A DNA stretch of 64,000 nt from contig NZ_CP059399.1 in NCBI RefSeq assembly GCF_013744875.1, positions 620,001-684,000 on the forward strand. The letters run 5' to 3'. Below are positions 15,905-24,902 of this stretch, one piece after another. This stretch comes from Nocardia huaxiensis (lineage in GTDB: Bacteria > Actinomycetota > Actinomycetes > Mycobacteriales > Mycobacteriaceae). The position numbers and the translations under genes are program-made. Each line of letters opens with the position of its first letter. The stretch's first letter is position 1. The notes under the pieces were generated by a model. That model saw nothing but the letters and a program-made list of their open reading frames with translations, ran no database searches and was not told where the DNA came from.

Positions 15905-17521
15905 TTGAAGGTGTGGCGATCCCGCCGGTGCCGGGCAGCGCTGCTGCCGGCCCTGCTGGGTGCGATCGCGGTGTGCCCGACCCCCGCTCAGGCCGAACCA
16001 CTGTCCGACCTACCCCTGATCATCGATGTCAGCACGCCGCCGGACAGTCCGTGCAACGGCCCGCTACGCGGCACCACCGCCGTCTGGTACCCGTCGGGCG
16101 TGTCCGAGCAGGCCGAGGTCGAATGGCGAATCCTGGCCGGCGAGCAGCCGATCCGGTCCGGTATCGCACCGGTGACCGCCGAGGTGGTGACCGTCGGATT
16201 CGACCTACGCCAGGAGGAGCTACCCGCGGACGGCCTACTACGCGTGGACGCCCGCTCCCGCGTCCCCGGCGGGGAGATCGGCGAGTACGGCCGCGCCTGG
16301 AAATTCCGGGTGAGCCGGGATTGCCATCCGCTGCACGTGGTCTCGGTCGGCGACTCGGTGCTGTGGGGTCAGGAACTCGACGACGACCGCACCTTCGCCC
16401 GCCTCACCGCCGAAGCCCTGGGCGCGCAGACCGGCCGCGGCGCGGAACTGCACGACTATTCGGCCTCCGGCGCCGTCCTGGACGCCCCGGGCCTGCCCAT
16501 CGCCAACAATGATTCGCTCTGCCCGCCGGTGCAGGATCCCGGCCAGACCCTCGCCGATCCCGACATCGACCACCGGCCCGATGTGTTCTGCCAGCTGGAA
16601 CAGGCCCTGACCGCTGCCGAGAACGGCGGCTATACGGTGGATCTGGTGCTCCTGAACGGGTGCATCAACGATCTCGACCCCTTCCTCGGCATCCCCGTCG
16701 GGGTCACCCCCGGCACCTCCGATCTGTCGGCCGCCGTGCGCCGGGAGTGCGCGGGGACCGGAGCCGAGATGATCAATCCGGCCGCGAACGTTCCCTACTA
16801 CAGCAGTGCCAAGCACGGCTACGGCGGCCGGGGCATGCAATCGGCCATCGAGAAGGCGCACACCCTGCCCGGGGCCCCGAAGGTCCTGGTGGCCAATTAT
16901 TTCGACGGCTCGGAGATGGAGGGCATGCCGGAGGGGCTGCGGCAGCGCTGGTCGGAATTCGTGCGGGTCTCGGCGGAGACGTTCCGCCAGGCCGCCACCC
17001 AGGCCAATGCGGTCTCCGGAGTGCCCTACGCGGTGTCCGCCGACGGCCTGTTCAATCAGGGTGCGACGCAACCGAACTCGTGGATGAACCCGCTCGGTGA
17101 CGAGTCGTCCTCGCTGCGCGTGCTGGCCTGCGGCCACACCGCCACCGTGCAGGGCCAGTGCCAGGGCGTCGCCGCCGGACCGCCGAATGCCCAGGACGCC
17201 AAGCGATTCGCCGAAACCTTCCTGCTGAACCCGTCCGTCCGGGAGTGGTTCGGCGACGGCAGCCCGCAGGGCGAGGGTTTCACCGTCTCCCGCACCTCCG
17301 GCCCCAGCGGCCTGACCGTGAATTTCGATGCGGCGCAGGCGGGTGGCGCGATCCGCGAGTACGAGTGGTTCTTCGGTGACGGCTCGCACCTGGCCACCTC
17401 CGGCCCGCGCGCCCAGCACACCTACGCCGACACCGGCCCGCACCTGCCGCGCGTCCTGGTCACCGATATGACCGGCCACCGCCGCATGTACGAGCTGGAC
17501 CGCCCCATCGTCATCGGCTGA
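15905..17521 (+). CDS. Secreted SGNH hydrolase with C-terminal PKD-like domain
   Basis: A protein of about 538 residues. Residues 1-30 are a signal peptide ending TPAQA. A beta-rich N-terminal region (30-140) precedes the SGNH core, which has the nucleophile block VVSVGDSVLWG (GDS at 149-151) and NGCINDLD near 270. The last 80 residues, with EYEWFFGDGSHLATSGPRAQHTYADTG, form a PKD-type beta-sandwich. An extracellular esterase or lipase acting on the envelope or on polymers is likely. TTG at 15905 follows AGGAGG; GTG at 15911 is a reasonable alternative. Several Cys suggest disulfides. It is monocistronic and ended by a strong hairpin. Confidence 0.8.
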   Translation: MKVWRSRRCRAALLPALLGAIAVCPTPAQAEPLSDLPLIIDVSTPPDSPCNGPLRGTTAVWYPSGVSEQAEVEWRILAGEQPIRSGIAPVTAEVVTVGFDLRQEELPADGLLRVDARSRVPGGEIGEYGRAWKFRVSRDCHPLHVVSVGDSVLWGQELDDDRTFARLTAEALGAQTGRGAELHDYSASGAVLDAPGLPIANNDSLCPPVQDPGQTLADPDIDHRPDVFCQLEQALTAAENGGYTVDLVLLNGCINDLDPFLGIPVGVTPGTSDLSAAVRRECAGTGAEMINPAANVPYYSSAKHGYGGRGMQSAIEKAHTLPGAPKVLVANYFDGSEMEGMPEGLRQRWSEFVRVSAETFRQAATQANAVSGVPYAVSADGLFNQGATQPNSWMNPLGDESSSLRVLACGHTATVQGQCQGVAAGPPNAQDAKRFAETFLLNPSVREWFGDGSPQGEGFTVSRTSGPSGLTVNFDAAQAGGAIREYEWFFGDGSHLATSGPRAQHTYADTGPHLPRVLVTDMTGHRRMYELDRPIVIG

Positions 17522-17540
17522 CGCTCCCGGTGAACATGAA

Positions 17541-17576
17541 ACCGCCCCGGACCGAGGGACTTCGGTCCGGGGCGGT
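17541..17576 (+). terminator. Terminator after the SGNH hydrolase
   Basis: A perfect 15 bp stem (17541-17555 with 17562-17576) around a six-base loop, starting 20 bases after the stop codon. There is no T-run, as is common in GC-rich actinobacteria. Confidence 0.8.
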
Positions 17577-17683
17577 GCCGTGTCACCGTTTCTGGTACGG
17601 ATGGGGGTCCGCGGGCGATGACCCGGCGACGGTTGCCCGGGTGTGGCAAGGGAAGTTGGAGCTCACCCGGGCATCCGCTGTCC

Positions 17684-19321
17684 TTACACCTCGATGAACT
17701 CCGCGCACTTCTCGCCGATGAGGTAGCTGGGGGCATTGGTGTTGCCGCCGGTGATGCTGGGCATGATGGACGCGTCGGCCACGCGCAGGCCCTCGATGCC
17801 GTTGACCTTCAGGGTCGGATCCACGACCGAGCGCTCGTCCACGCCCATGCGGCAGGTGCCGACCGGGTGGTAGATGGAGTGCACGCGGTTGGGCAGTTCG
17901 CGTCGCATCGCGGCTTCGTCGCTGTAATCGATTCCGGGGAAGAAGTTTTCGACGATGTCGCCCGCGATGCTCTTGTGCGACATGACTTCCCGGATCATCT
18001 TGATGCCCTCGACCAGGAATTCGGTGTCCCACGGGTCGCTCAGGTAGCCCGGGTCGATGAGCGGGGAGGCGAACGGGTCGGCCGAGGCCAGCTTCAGTTC
18101 ACCGCGGCTCTTGGGGTAGATGAGCGACGGCATGACGGTGAGCGCCGGCCGCCGGTCCACCAGGTGCATCTTGTCCTCGTCCTGGTTCGGGGTCGGGTAG
18201 GACCACGGCAGGGTGTGGATCTGCATGTCCGGGTGGTCGCCCTCGGCGAACTTGGTCTTGACGAAGCCGGCGGCCTCGAAGACGGTGCGGCCCATCCAGG
18301 AGCTGCCGGGATTGCGCAGCTCGCGCAGGATGCCGCGGGCGAAGTAGGTCGGAATGCCGCGGTGCAGCGCCTTCTTCGACACGAAGGTCATGGGCACGAA
18401 CAGGTGGTCGTGCAGGTTCTGGCCGACCGGCAGGTCCGCGTGCACGGGCAGGCCGAGTTCCTTCAGGTGCGCGGCCGGGCCGATGCCCGAGAGCATGAGC
18501 AGCTGCGGCGAGCCGACGACACCGCCGGAGACGATGACCTCCTTGCCGGCCCGGATGATCCGGCGGGAGCCGTTCTTCTCGGCGATCTCGATGCCGGTGG
18601 CCCGGCCGTTCTCGATCACGACCCGGGTGACGTGCGCGTGCGTGACGACCCGCAGCCCGGAGTCCGGCCGTTCGGTGATGAACGCGCGAGAGGAGCTGTA
18701 GCGCAGGCCGTTTCGCACGGACTGCTGGAAGATCGAGATGCCTTCCTGGGATTCGCCGTTGTAGTCGTCGATGATCGGCGTGCCGAGCACTTCGGAGGCG
18801 GTCTTCATGAACTGCTGGGTGATCGGCGTCAGATCCTTCTGCCGGGTCACCTGCACGGGGCCGCCGGTCGCGCGGTAGTCGTCGGCGCCGCCCTCCCAGT
18901 TCTCCAGGTTCTTGTAGGACGGCAGGACGTCGTCGTAGCTCCAGCCCTTGCAGCCCTCGGCGGCCCAGGAGTCGAAGTTGGCCTTGTTGCCGCGCACATA
19001 GAGCATGCCGTTGACGGAGCTGGAGCCGCCGAGCACCTTGCCGCGCGTCATGGGGATCTGCCGGTCGTTGGCGTGCTTCTGCGGGACGGAGAACTGCTTC
19101 CAGGTCACGCGCTTCTTCAGCTGCGGGACCGTGTGCACCATGGTGATCATGCCGGGGCTGGACACCAGACGGGTGTCGTCCTTGCGCCCGGCCTCCACCA
19201 GGATCACGCTCGCGCCGCGCTCGGCGAGGCGGCCCGCCACCACGGCCCCGGCGCTGCCCGCGCCTACGACGACGTAATCGGCTTCGGTTGCGGCGTCGTT
19301 GGAGCGCGGCGAAGCGGTCAT
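17684..19321 (-). CDS. GMC-family FAD oxidoreductase (choline/alcohol dehydrogenase type)
   Basis: A 545-residue flavoenzyme. The ADP-binding motif is GAGSAG at 20-25, the GMC signature region is GKVLGGSSSVNGMLYVRG, and the catalytic pair lies in SIYHPVGTCRMG (H485) and GGNTNAPSYLIG (N527). It oxidises an alcohol with FAD, and the true substrate is unknown. A perfect KstR-type box 38 bp upstream and the divergent CYP125-like gene argue for a role in sterol or lipid side-chain oxidation rather than osmoprotection. Confidence 0.85.
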   Translation of the reverse strand: MTASPRSNDAATEADYVVVGAGSAGAVVAGRLAERGASVILVEAGRKDDTRLVSSPGMITMVHTVPQLKKRVTWKQFSVPQKHANDRQIPMTRGKVLGGSSSVNGMLYVRGNKANFDSWAAEGCKGWSYDDVLPSYKNLENWEGGADDYRATGGPVQVTRQKDLTPITQQFMKTASEVLGTPIIDDYNGESQEGISIFQQSVRNGLRYSSSRAFITERPDSGLRVVTHAHVTRVVIENGRATGIEIAEKNGSRRIIRAGKEVIVSGGVVGSPQLLMLSGIGPAAHLKELGLPVHADLPVGQNLHDHLFVPMTFVSKKALHRGIPTYFARGILRELRNPGSSWMGRTVFEAAGFVKTKFAEGDHPDMQIHTLPWSYPTPNQDEDKMHLVDRRPALTVMPSLIYPKSRGELKLASADPFASPLIDPGYLSDPWDTEFLVEGIKMIREVMSHKSIAGDIVENFFPGIDYSDEAAMRRELPNRVHSIYHPVGTCRMGVDERSVVDPTLKVNGIEGLRVADASIMPSITGGNTNAPSYLIGEKCAEFIEV

Positions 19322-19358
19322 GTTCGTTCCCTATCCTCTGGTGTGCCTGGAGTCACTG

Positions 19359-19372
19359 TAGAACAAGTTCTA
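19359..19372. promoter_or_regulatory. KstR-type operator upstream of the GMC oxidoreductase
   Basis: TAGAACAAGTTCTA fits the KstR consensus TnnAACnnGTTnnA at every defined position and is symmetric except for the central AA. It lies 38 bp before the minus-strand start at 19321. Confidence 0.8.
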
Positions 19373-19472
19373 GTCTGTGCCCACACCCGATCTTCTGTCC
19401 AGTTTCAAGATCGACTCCCGGATGCTGGCGTGAAACCGTGGTCCGGCCGGTCGCAGCGTGGTTCAATCGATA

Positions 19473-19486
19473 TGAAACACGTTCCA
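19473..19486. promoter_or_regulatory. KstR-type operator upstream of the CYP125-like gene
   Basis: TGAAACACGTTCCA matches TnnAACnnGTTnnA at every defined position and lies 39 bp upstream of the GTG at 19526. It is the second box in this divergent intergenic region, one for each gene. Confidence 0.8.
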
Positions 19487-19525
19487 GATCCGTGATCACA
19501 GCGGCTGTCTGCCACAGGAGGAACA

Positions 19526-20755
19526 GTGTCTGTTCCGTCACTACCGGCCGGATTCGATTTCACCGACGCCGCCCTCTGGGCCGAGCGCAGTCCGGTCGAG
19601 GAGTTCGCCGCCCTGCGCCGCACCGCGCCCGTCTGGTGGAATGCGCAGACCCCCGAACAGGCCGCACCCTTCACCGACGGCGGTTTCTGGGCCATCACCA
19701 GACACGAAGACGTGAAAGAGGTTTCGCGGCGCGCCGATCTCTGGTCCTCGCACGCCAAGGGCTCCATCATCAGGATGAAAAGCGATGCGACGCCCGAACA
19801 GCTGGAACTGACCCGCGATGCGCTGCTGGTGAATATGGACCCGCCCAAGCACACCAAGGTGCGGCGGATCGTCTCCAAGGGCTTCACCCCGCGCGCGGTG
19901 GAGGGGCTGCGCAAGGCGCTCACCGAACGCGCCGCCGCCATTGTCGCCGAGGCGAAGGCCGGCGGCAGTGGGGATTTCGTGCAGCAGGTGGCCTGTGAAT
20001 TGCCGCTACAGGCCATCGCCGAACTGCTCGGCGTACCGCAGGACGATCGGCACAAGCTGTTCAACTGGTCGAATCAGCTGCTCAACTACGACGATCCGGA
20101 ATTCGGCGACTCCATTGCCGCCAATGCCGAATTGCTCGGCTACGCATACAACATGGCCGAGCAGCGCCGCGCCTGCCCGGTCGACGATATCGTCACGCAA
20201 CTGGTGACCGCCGATATCGACGGGGAGGCACTGGGTTCCGACGAATTCGGCTTCTTCGTGATTCTGCTGGCGGTGGCGGGCAACGAGACCACACGCAATG
20301 CCATCACGCACGGCATGAAGGCGTTCGTGGACAATCCGGAACAGTGGGAGCTGTACCGGGACAAGCGTCCCCGCACCGCGCCCGACGAGATCGTGCGGTG
20401 GGCCACGCCGGTCACCGCGTTCCAGCGGACGGCCACGGCGGACACCGAACTCGGCGGGCAGGCCATTGCGGCGGGCAATCGGGTCGGATTGTTCTACTGC
20501 TCGGCCAATTTCGACGAAGAGGTTTTCGACGAGCCGTTCCGGTTCGATGTGCTGCGCGATCCCAACCCGCATGTGGGGTTCGGCGGTACCGGCAATCACT
20601 TCTGCGTAGGCGCGAACCTGGCGCGACTGGAAATCGACCTCATGTTCAATGCGATCGCCGATGCCATGCCGACGCTCACCGAGGTCGCGCCGCCGGAGCG
20701 GCTGCGGCACGGGTGGATCAATGGCATCAAGCATTGGCAGGTGCGCTACAGCTGA
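19526..20755 (+). CDS. cyp125: Cytochrome P450, CYP125-like steroid C26/C27 hydroxylase
   Basis: A 409-residue P450. Its N-terminus LPAGFDFTDAALWAERSPVE and the stretch DEIVRWATPVTAFQRTA are very like mycobacterial CYP125, which oxidises the cholesterol terminal methyl to start side-chain removal. The oxygen-binding motif is AGNETT (251-256), ExxR is E288-R291, and the heme Cys is C360 in GFGGTGNHFCVGAN. The GTG start has GGAGGAAC before it. A perfect KstR box upstream suggests sterol induction. The related CYP142 is an alternative subfamily, but the N-terminal match favours CYP125. Confidence 0.87.
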   Translation: MSVPSLPAGFDFTDAALWAERSPVEEFAALRRTAPVWWNAQTPEQAAPFTDGGFWAITRHEDVKEVSRRADLWSSHAKGSIIRMKSDATPEQLELTRDALLVNMDPPKHTKVRRIVSKGFTPRAVEGLRKALTERAAAIVAEAKAGGSGDFVQQVACELPLQAIAELLGVPQDDRHKLFNWSNQLLNYDDPEFGDSIAANAELLGYAYNMAEQRRACPVDDIVTQLVTADIDGEALGSDEFGFFVILLAVAGNETTRNAITHGMKAFVDNPEQWELYRDKRPRTAPDEIVRWATPVTAFQRTATADTELGGQAIAAGNRVGLFYCSANFDEEVFDEPFRFDVLRDPNPHVGFGGTGNHFCVGANLARLEIDLMFNAIADAMPTLTEVAPPERLRHGWINGIKHWQVRYS

Positions 20756-20768
20756 GCCGGAGACCGTC

Positions 20769-20782
20769 ACGAACTCGTTCTA
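20769..20782. promoter_or_regulatory. KstR-like box upstream of the peroxidase gene
   Basis: ACGAACTCGTTCTA matches TnnAACnnGTTnnA except for A instead of T at the first position. It ends twelve bases before the GTG at 20795, so it probably overlaps the core promoter or the leader. Confidence 0.5.
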
Positions 20783-20794
20783 GTATCCGTAGTC

Positions 20795-21283
20795 GTGACG
20801 AACCTTCGCGAAATTCCGCTGCGCACCCTCGACGACAAGCCCACCACGCTGGCCGAGCTGGCCGGCGACAAGGTGGTGCTGCTGGTGAACGTGGCCTCCA
20901 AGTGCGGTCTGACCCCGCAGTACGGCGGGCTGGTGGAACTGCAGCAGACCTACGGGTCGCGTGGATTCACCGTCGTCGGCGTGCCGAGCAATCAGTTCAT
21001 GGGCCAGGAGCCCGGCACCGCCGAGGAGATCGCCGAGTTCTGCTCCACCACCTACGGCGTGGACTTCCCGCTGCTGGAGAAGAGCGAGGTGAACGGCGAG
21101 GGCCGGATTCCGCTCTACCGGGAGCTGACGCAGGTCGCCGACGCCGCCGGCGAGGCGGGCGACGTCCAGTGGAACTTCGAGAAGTTCCTCATCGGCCGCG
21201 ACGGCGCGGTGCTGGGCCGCATTCGGCCGCGCACCGAGCCGACCGACCCGGCCGTCGTCGCCGCCATCGAAGCCGCGCTGTAA
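20795..21283 (+). CDS. Glutathione-peroxidase-fold thiol peroxidase
   Basis: A 162-residue Cys-GPx. The peroxidatic Cys is C37 (NVASKCGLTPQY), with partners Q71 (NQFMGQEP) and W126-N127 (WNFEKFL) and a probable resolving Cys at C83 (EFCSTTYGV). It is therefore likely thioredoxin-dependent, since actinobacteria lack glutathione, and reduces hydrogen or lipid peroxides in the cytoplasm. It lies 39 bp downstream of the P450 in the same direction, with its own KstR-like box between, so it may protect against peroxides formed during sterol oxidation. Confidence 0.88.
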   Translation: MTNLREIPLRTLDDKPTTLAELAGDKVVLLVNVASKCGLTPQYGGLVELQQTYGSRGFTVVGVPSNQFMGQEPGTAEEIAEFCSTTYGVDFPLLEKSEVNGEGRIPLYRELTQVADAAGEAGDVQWNFEKFLIGRDGAVLGRIRPRTEPTDPAVVAAIEAAL

Positions 21284-21295
21284 TGCGCTGGTGCG

Positions 21296-22648
21296 CTATC
21301 GCTTTCGGCGGCGGTAGCGCACCGCGCAGGGCTGCTCCAGCTGCACGACCATCTTGGAGTGGTCGTTGCGGTAGCTCTCCGACGGTTGTGCGAGCTCGAA
21401 TTCCCAGTCGCGCAACAGGATCGAGAAGATCGCCTTCAGCTGCATGAGTGCGAAGGCCGCGCCCACGCAGCGATGCCGTCCCGCGCCGAACGGGATCCAG
21501 GTCCAGCGGTTGGCCAGATCGGCCTGGTTCGGGTCGATGTAGCGGTCCGGGTCGAAATGATCCGGGTCGGGGAAATCTTCCGGAATCCGGTTGGACACAG
21601 CGGGTGTCGTGGCGACCAGGTCGCCGGGGGAGATGCGGTGCCCGCACACCTCGAACTCGTCACGCGCCACCCGCATGAGGATGATGAGCGGCGGATGCAG
21701 CCGCAGCACCTCCTTGAGCACCGCCTCCAGAGTCGGAATCTGGCGCAGCGCATGGAAACTCACGTCCGCTCCGTCGGCGTAGAGGCCGTCCAGCTCGGTC
21801 ACCACCCGCGCCAGCATCTCGGGATGCCGCAGCAGTTCGATGATCGTCCAGGCCGCCGTGCCGGAGGTCGTGTGGTGCCCGGCGAACATCATGGAGATGA
21901 AGATGCCGGTGACCTCGCTGGCCGAGAAGCGCGGGTTCCCGTGCTCGTCGCGCACCGACACCAGCACGTCGAGCATGTCCCGATCGTCCTTGCCCTCGGG
22001 CGGATTCGCCATCCGCCCGGCCATGATGTGGCGGACCAGCTTCACCAACTGGTGCCGGGCCTCGTCGCGCCGCCGGAAGCTGTCGATGGGGGCGTACGGG
22101 TCCACATAGCAGTAGGCGTCCGTCCCGCGTTCGAGCTCGTGATAGAGATGCGCGAACCGGTCGTCGAGCTCCTCCCGGAACTTCGTCCCGATCAGGCAGG
22201 CCGACGAGGTGTAGATGGTCAGCTCGGCGAAGAACTCGAGCAGGTCGATCTCCCCGGCGTCCCCCCACCGCGCCAGCATCCGATCCACCTCGCGCGCGAT
22301 GGTGACCGCGTGCCCGCGCATCTGGTCCCCGCGCAGGGCGGTGTTGTGCAGCATCTCTTTTCGCCGTTCGGGCGGGGCGTCGAATACCACGCCCTCCCCG
22401 AAGATCGGCTTCATGAACGGGTACGCGGCGGCCTGATCGAGATCGTCATCGCTTGCGCGGAAGAAGAATTCGTTGGCCTCGGCCCCGGACAGCAGGATCA
22501 CGTCCTTGTCCGCCAGCCGGAATCGGCCCACGTCCCCGCATTCCGTGCGTACCCGTCGCATGAGCCCGATGGGGTCGGTGCGGAACTCCTCGAGATGCCC
22601 ATGCTCGTGTTCTCCTCCGGAGACCTGGCGTGGCTCGACCGTGGTCAT
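21296..22648 (-). CDS. cyp51: Cytochrome P450 CYP51, sterol 14-alpha-demethylase type
   Basis: A 450-residue P450 nearly co-linear with M. tuberculosis CYP51: RVSGG-like start, EEFRTDPIGLM, Y76 in AAYPFMKPIFGEGVVFD, H259 in AGHHTTSGT, and heme C394 in FGAGRHRCVGAAFA all fall at the mycobacterial numbering. It would remove the 14-alpha methyl of a sterol. The ATG at 22648 has GGAGGTGT upstream. Unlike in M. tuberculosis, its ferredoxin gene is not adjacent but 15 kb away at 37834. A GACACGTGTC palindrome 38 bp upstream connects it to that region. Confidence 0.93.
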   Translation of the reverse strand: MTTVEPRQVSGGEHEHGHLEEFRTDPIGLMRRVRTECGDVGRFRLADKDVILLSGAEANEFFFRASDDDLDQAAAYPFMKPIFGEGVVFDAPPERRKEMLHNTALRGDQMRGHAVTIAREVDRMLARWGDAGEIDLLEFFAELTIYTSSACLIGTKFREELDDRFAHLYHELERGTDAYCYVDPYAPIDSFRRRDEARHQLVKLVRHIMAGRMANPPEGKDDRDMLDVLVSVRDEHGNPRFSASEVTGIFISMMFAGHHTTSGTAAWTIIELLRHPEMLARVVTELDGLYADGADVSFHALRQIPTLEAVLKEVLRLHPPLIILMRVARDEFEVCGHRISPGDLVATTPAVSNRIPEDFPDPDHFDPDRYIDPNQADLANRWTWIPFGAGRHRCVGAAFALMQLKAIFSILLRDWEFELAQPSESYRNDHSKMVVQLEQPCAVRYRRRKR

Positions 22649-22685
22649 GGGGACACCTCCCGCAGCGCTGGATCCACCCATGGTG

Positions 22686-22695
22686 GACACGTGTC
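22686..22695. promoter_or_regulatory. GACACGTGTC palindrome upstream of cyp51
   Basis: A perfect 10 bp palindrome 38 bp before the cyp51 start and inside the short gap to the LysR gene. The same ten bases occur at 27812-27821 beside a TetR gene, and a close form lies at 35575-35594. Confidence 0.65.
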
Positions 22696-22704
22696 TGGAC
22701 GGTA

Positions 22705-23598
22705 CTACGGGATGGGTTGCGCGACAAGAGGTGTGATGCCGAGGATCGCGAGAAACGCGGTCGCGGCGGGCGTGCGATCGACGCGATTCCACACCGCGTA
22801 CTCGACGCGCGCGGGTGCGTCGGAGACCTCGACCGTGGCCACGCCCGACAGCTGCGGCACATAGGTGGAGGGCAGCATGGCCACCGCGAGACCGGGTGCG
22901 ACCAGCCGGGTGATGTAGTCCGCGGTGGTCACCTCGAAGGCGACGTCGCGGGTGAGCCCGGCGGCCTCGAAGGCCAGGTCGGACTGGATGCGCCCGGCCG
23001 TCCCCGCCGGCAGGTCCACGAAGGTCTCCGCGGCGAGCCGGCGCAGATCGACCGACTGTTCGCCCGCCAGTGGATGATCCGGCGCGACCACGGCGACCAG
23101 CCGGTCCCGGGCGAGTTCCCGGGCCGCGACACTCGGCAGCCGGGCCGTGGTCGGCACGCCGAGGAAGGCCACATCGAGTTCGCCGCGCGCGACCTGCGCG
23201 ACGAGGCAGTCGCTCGCACCGACCTTCAGGCCGACGCGCACCTGCGGGTGCCGCTCCCGGAATTCGCGCAGCGCGTCCGGGATATCCACCGCGGCGACGG
23301 TCGGTATCAGGCCCACTCGCAGTTGTCCGCGGATCTCTCCGACGGCCGCGGCGACTTCGGCGGCCGCGCGCTCGGCGGCCTCCAGGCACTGGCGGGCAGC
23401 AGGCAGGAAGGCGGCGCCGGCGGCGGTCAGCCGCACCCGGCGGCTGGTGCGTTCGAAGAGTCGTGCGCCGAGTTCCTTTTCCAGCCGGGCGATCTGGTGA
23501 CTGAGGGCGGATTGCACCACCAGGCAGCGTTCGGCCGCGCGCGTGAAGCTGTTCGTCTCGGCGACCGCGATCACGTAGCGCATCTGCTGTAGTTCCAC
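22705..23598 (-). CDS. LysR-family transcriptional regulator
   Basis: A 297-residue LysR protein with an N-terminal winged helix-turn-helix (FTRAAERCLVVQSALSHQIARLEKELG) and a periplasmic-binding-like effector domain from about 92. It is divergent from the beta-propeller gene at 23669 and upstream of cyp51 on the same strand, with 56 bp between. LysR proteins usually control the divergent gene and themselves. The effector is unknown. Confidence 0.85.
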   Translation of the reverse strand: MELQQMRYVIAVAETNSFTRAAERCLVVQSALSHQIARLEKELGARLFERTSRRVRLTAAGAAFLPAARQCLEAAERAAAEVAAAVGEIRGQLRVGLIPTVAAVDIPDALREFRERHPQVRVGLKVGASDCLVAQVARGELDVAFLGVPTTARLPSVAARELARDRLVAVVAPDHPLAGEQSVDLRRLAAETFVDLPAGTAGRIQSDLAFEAAGLTRDVAFEVTTADYITRLVAPGLAVAMLPSTYVPQLSGVATVEVSDAPARVEYAVWNRVDRTPAATAFLAILGITPLVAQPIP

Positions 23599-23615
23599 CG
23601 ATCAATCGTGGATCG
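23599..23615. promoter_or_regulatory. Possible LysR site, CGATC-N7-GATCG
   Basis: A 5 bp inverted repeat directly upstream of the LysR start, close to the T-N11-A geometry of LysR boxes, and followed at 23649-23656 by a related ATCGATCG. It is a low-complexity motif. Confidence 0.35.
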
Positions 23616-23668
23616 AGATCGGTTCGGTGACAAACATGTGTTGGACTCATCGATCGTGGCGGGTTGAG

Positions 23669-24637
23669 ATGGATGCTGTGAAAGTTTCAGCAGCACAATG
23701 GTTTTCTCGAATCATCGGCCTGCCGGTCGCGCTGGGCTTCCTCGGTGTCGCGGTCCTGGTGCCCGCGGGCCCGGCGGAAGCGCAGGACCCGCTGTTTCCC
23801 GCCACCTTGACCCTGCCTGCCGGATTCCGCCCGGAAGGCATCGCGATCGGCGCACTGCCGTTCGCGTATGTCGGCTCCATGGCGGACGGTTCGATCTACC
23901 GCGCCGACCTGGTGACCGGGCAGGGCGGCATTTTCGGGGCTCCCACGGGCACACCGGCGCTCGGTCTGCGTCTCGATCAGCGCGGCCGGTTGTTCGTCGC
24001 GGGCGGTACCGGCGGTGACGCCCGGGTCCTGGATGCCTGGACGGGCGCGACGCTCGCGACCTACGAATTCGCCACGCAGCCGGACACTTTCGTCAACGAT
24101 CTGGTGTTCACGCCGGAGGGCGCGTGGTTCACCGATTCCAGTGCGGCCGTGCTCTATCACCTGCCCATAGCCGCAGACGGTGCGCTGCCGCCGCCCGGCG
24201 CGGTGCTGCGCATCCCACTGAGTGGCGACATCGCCTATGTGCCACAGGCTTTCAATGCCAACGGCATCGTGCGCACACCCGATGGAACCGGCCTGATCAT
24301 CGTGCAGTCGGTCACCGGTCACCTGTTCCACGTCGACCGCTGGACGGGCGTGACGCGGCGGATCGATCTCGGTGACGAAACCCTGGTGCACGGGGACGGT
24401 CTGTTCCTGGACGGGAACACGCTGTACGCCGTGGAGAACCGCCGCAATGCGATCGCCGTGATCACCCTCGACCCGGCGGGCACGGCGGGCACCGTCGAAC
24501 GGCGAATCACCGACTCGCGCTTCGATGTTCCCGCCACCATCGCCGCCTTCGGGGGACGGCTGTACCTGCCGAATGCCCGCTTCGACACGGTGCCGGAGCC
24601 GAGCACGCCCTACAGCGTGGTCGCGGTCGGTCGGTGA
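23669..24637 (+). CDS. Secreted beta-propeller protein (SMP-30/gluconolactonase-like)
   Basis: A 322-residue protein with a signal peptide (hydrophobic 13-35, cleavage near PAEAQ). A propeller follows, made of repeated strands such as GFRPEGIAIG, GLRLDQRGRLFVAGG, FVNDLVFTPEGAWFTDS and HGDGLFLDGNTLYAVEN. Close relatives are often labelled superoxide dismutase in databases, but no SOD metal motif is present and the SMP-30-like fold is a better description. Lactone or ester hydrolysis outside the membrane is possible. It is probably controlled by the divergent LysR. It ends one base before the convergent feoC stop. Confidence 0.72.
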   Translation: MDAVKVSAAQWFSRIIGLPVALGFLGVAVLVPAGPAEAQDPLFPATLTLPAGFRPEGIAIGALPFAYVGSMADGSIYRADLVTGQGGIFGAPTGTPALGLRLDQRGRLFVAGGTGGDARVLDAWTGATLATYEFATQPDTFVNDLVFTPEGAWFTDSSAAVLYHLPIAADGALPPPGAVLRIPLSGDIAYVPQAFNANGIVRTPDGTGLIIVQSVTGHLFHVDRWTGVTRRIDLGDETLVHGDGLFLDGNTLYAVENRRNAIAVITLDPAGTAGTVERRITDSRFDVPATIAAFGGRLYLPNARFDTVPEPSTPYSVVAVGR

Positions 24638-24638
24638 C

Positions 24639-24902
24639 TCAGCCGATGCGCGGCGTGATGGCGATCAGCACCGGCCCCGCGGGCCGCGTGCCACACGAGG
24701 AGGTGCTCGGGCAGGTGCCGCAGCCGCCCGTCGGGCAGCCGGAGGTGATGGCCTCGGTGGACAGTTTCCCGCGCCGCACCCAGTACTCGATCATCGAATC
24801 CACTTCGGCGCGTGAGACTCCCACGCGGCGGGCCACGTCGTCGAGCCGGACCCCGCCGCGCGCGGTGGTGATCTCCGCGAGCACCTGACGCAGCGGGCTC
24901 AC
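24639..24902 (-). CDS. feoC: FeoC-like winged-helix Fe-S protein
   Basis: An 87-residue protein. An N-terminal winged helix (LRQVLAEITTARGGVRLDDVARRVGVS) is followed by a Cys-rich segment GCPTGGCGTCPSTSSCG with four Cys, as expected for the oxygen-sensitive Fe-S site of FeoC. The GTG start overlaps the feoB stop (GTGA), which implies translational coupling. FeoC is thought to protect FeoB from proteolysis or regulate it. Confidence 0.82.
   Translation of the reverse strand: MSPLRQVLAEITTARGGVRLDDVARRVGVSRAEVDSMIEYWVRRGKLSTEAITSGCPTGGCGTCPSTSSCGTRPAGPVLIAITPRIG

Noticed and set aside
23669..24637. Superoxide dismutase, a label often given to relatives
   Set aside because: No metal-binding motif of Cu/Zn, Mn/Fe or Ni SOD is present; the repeats indicate a beta-propeller.
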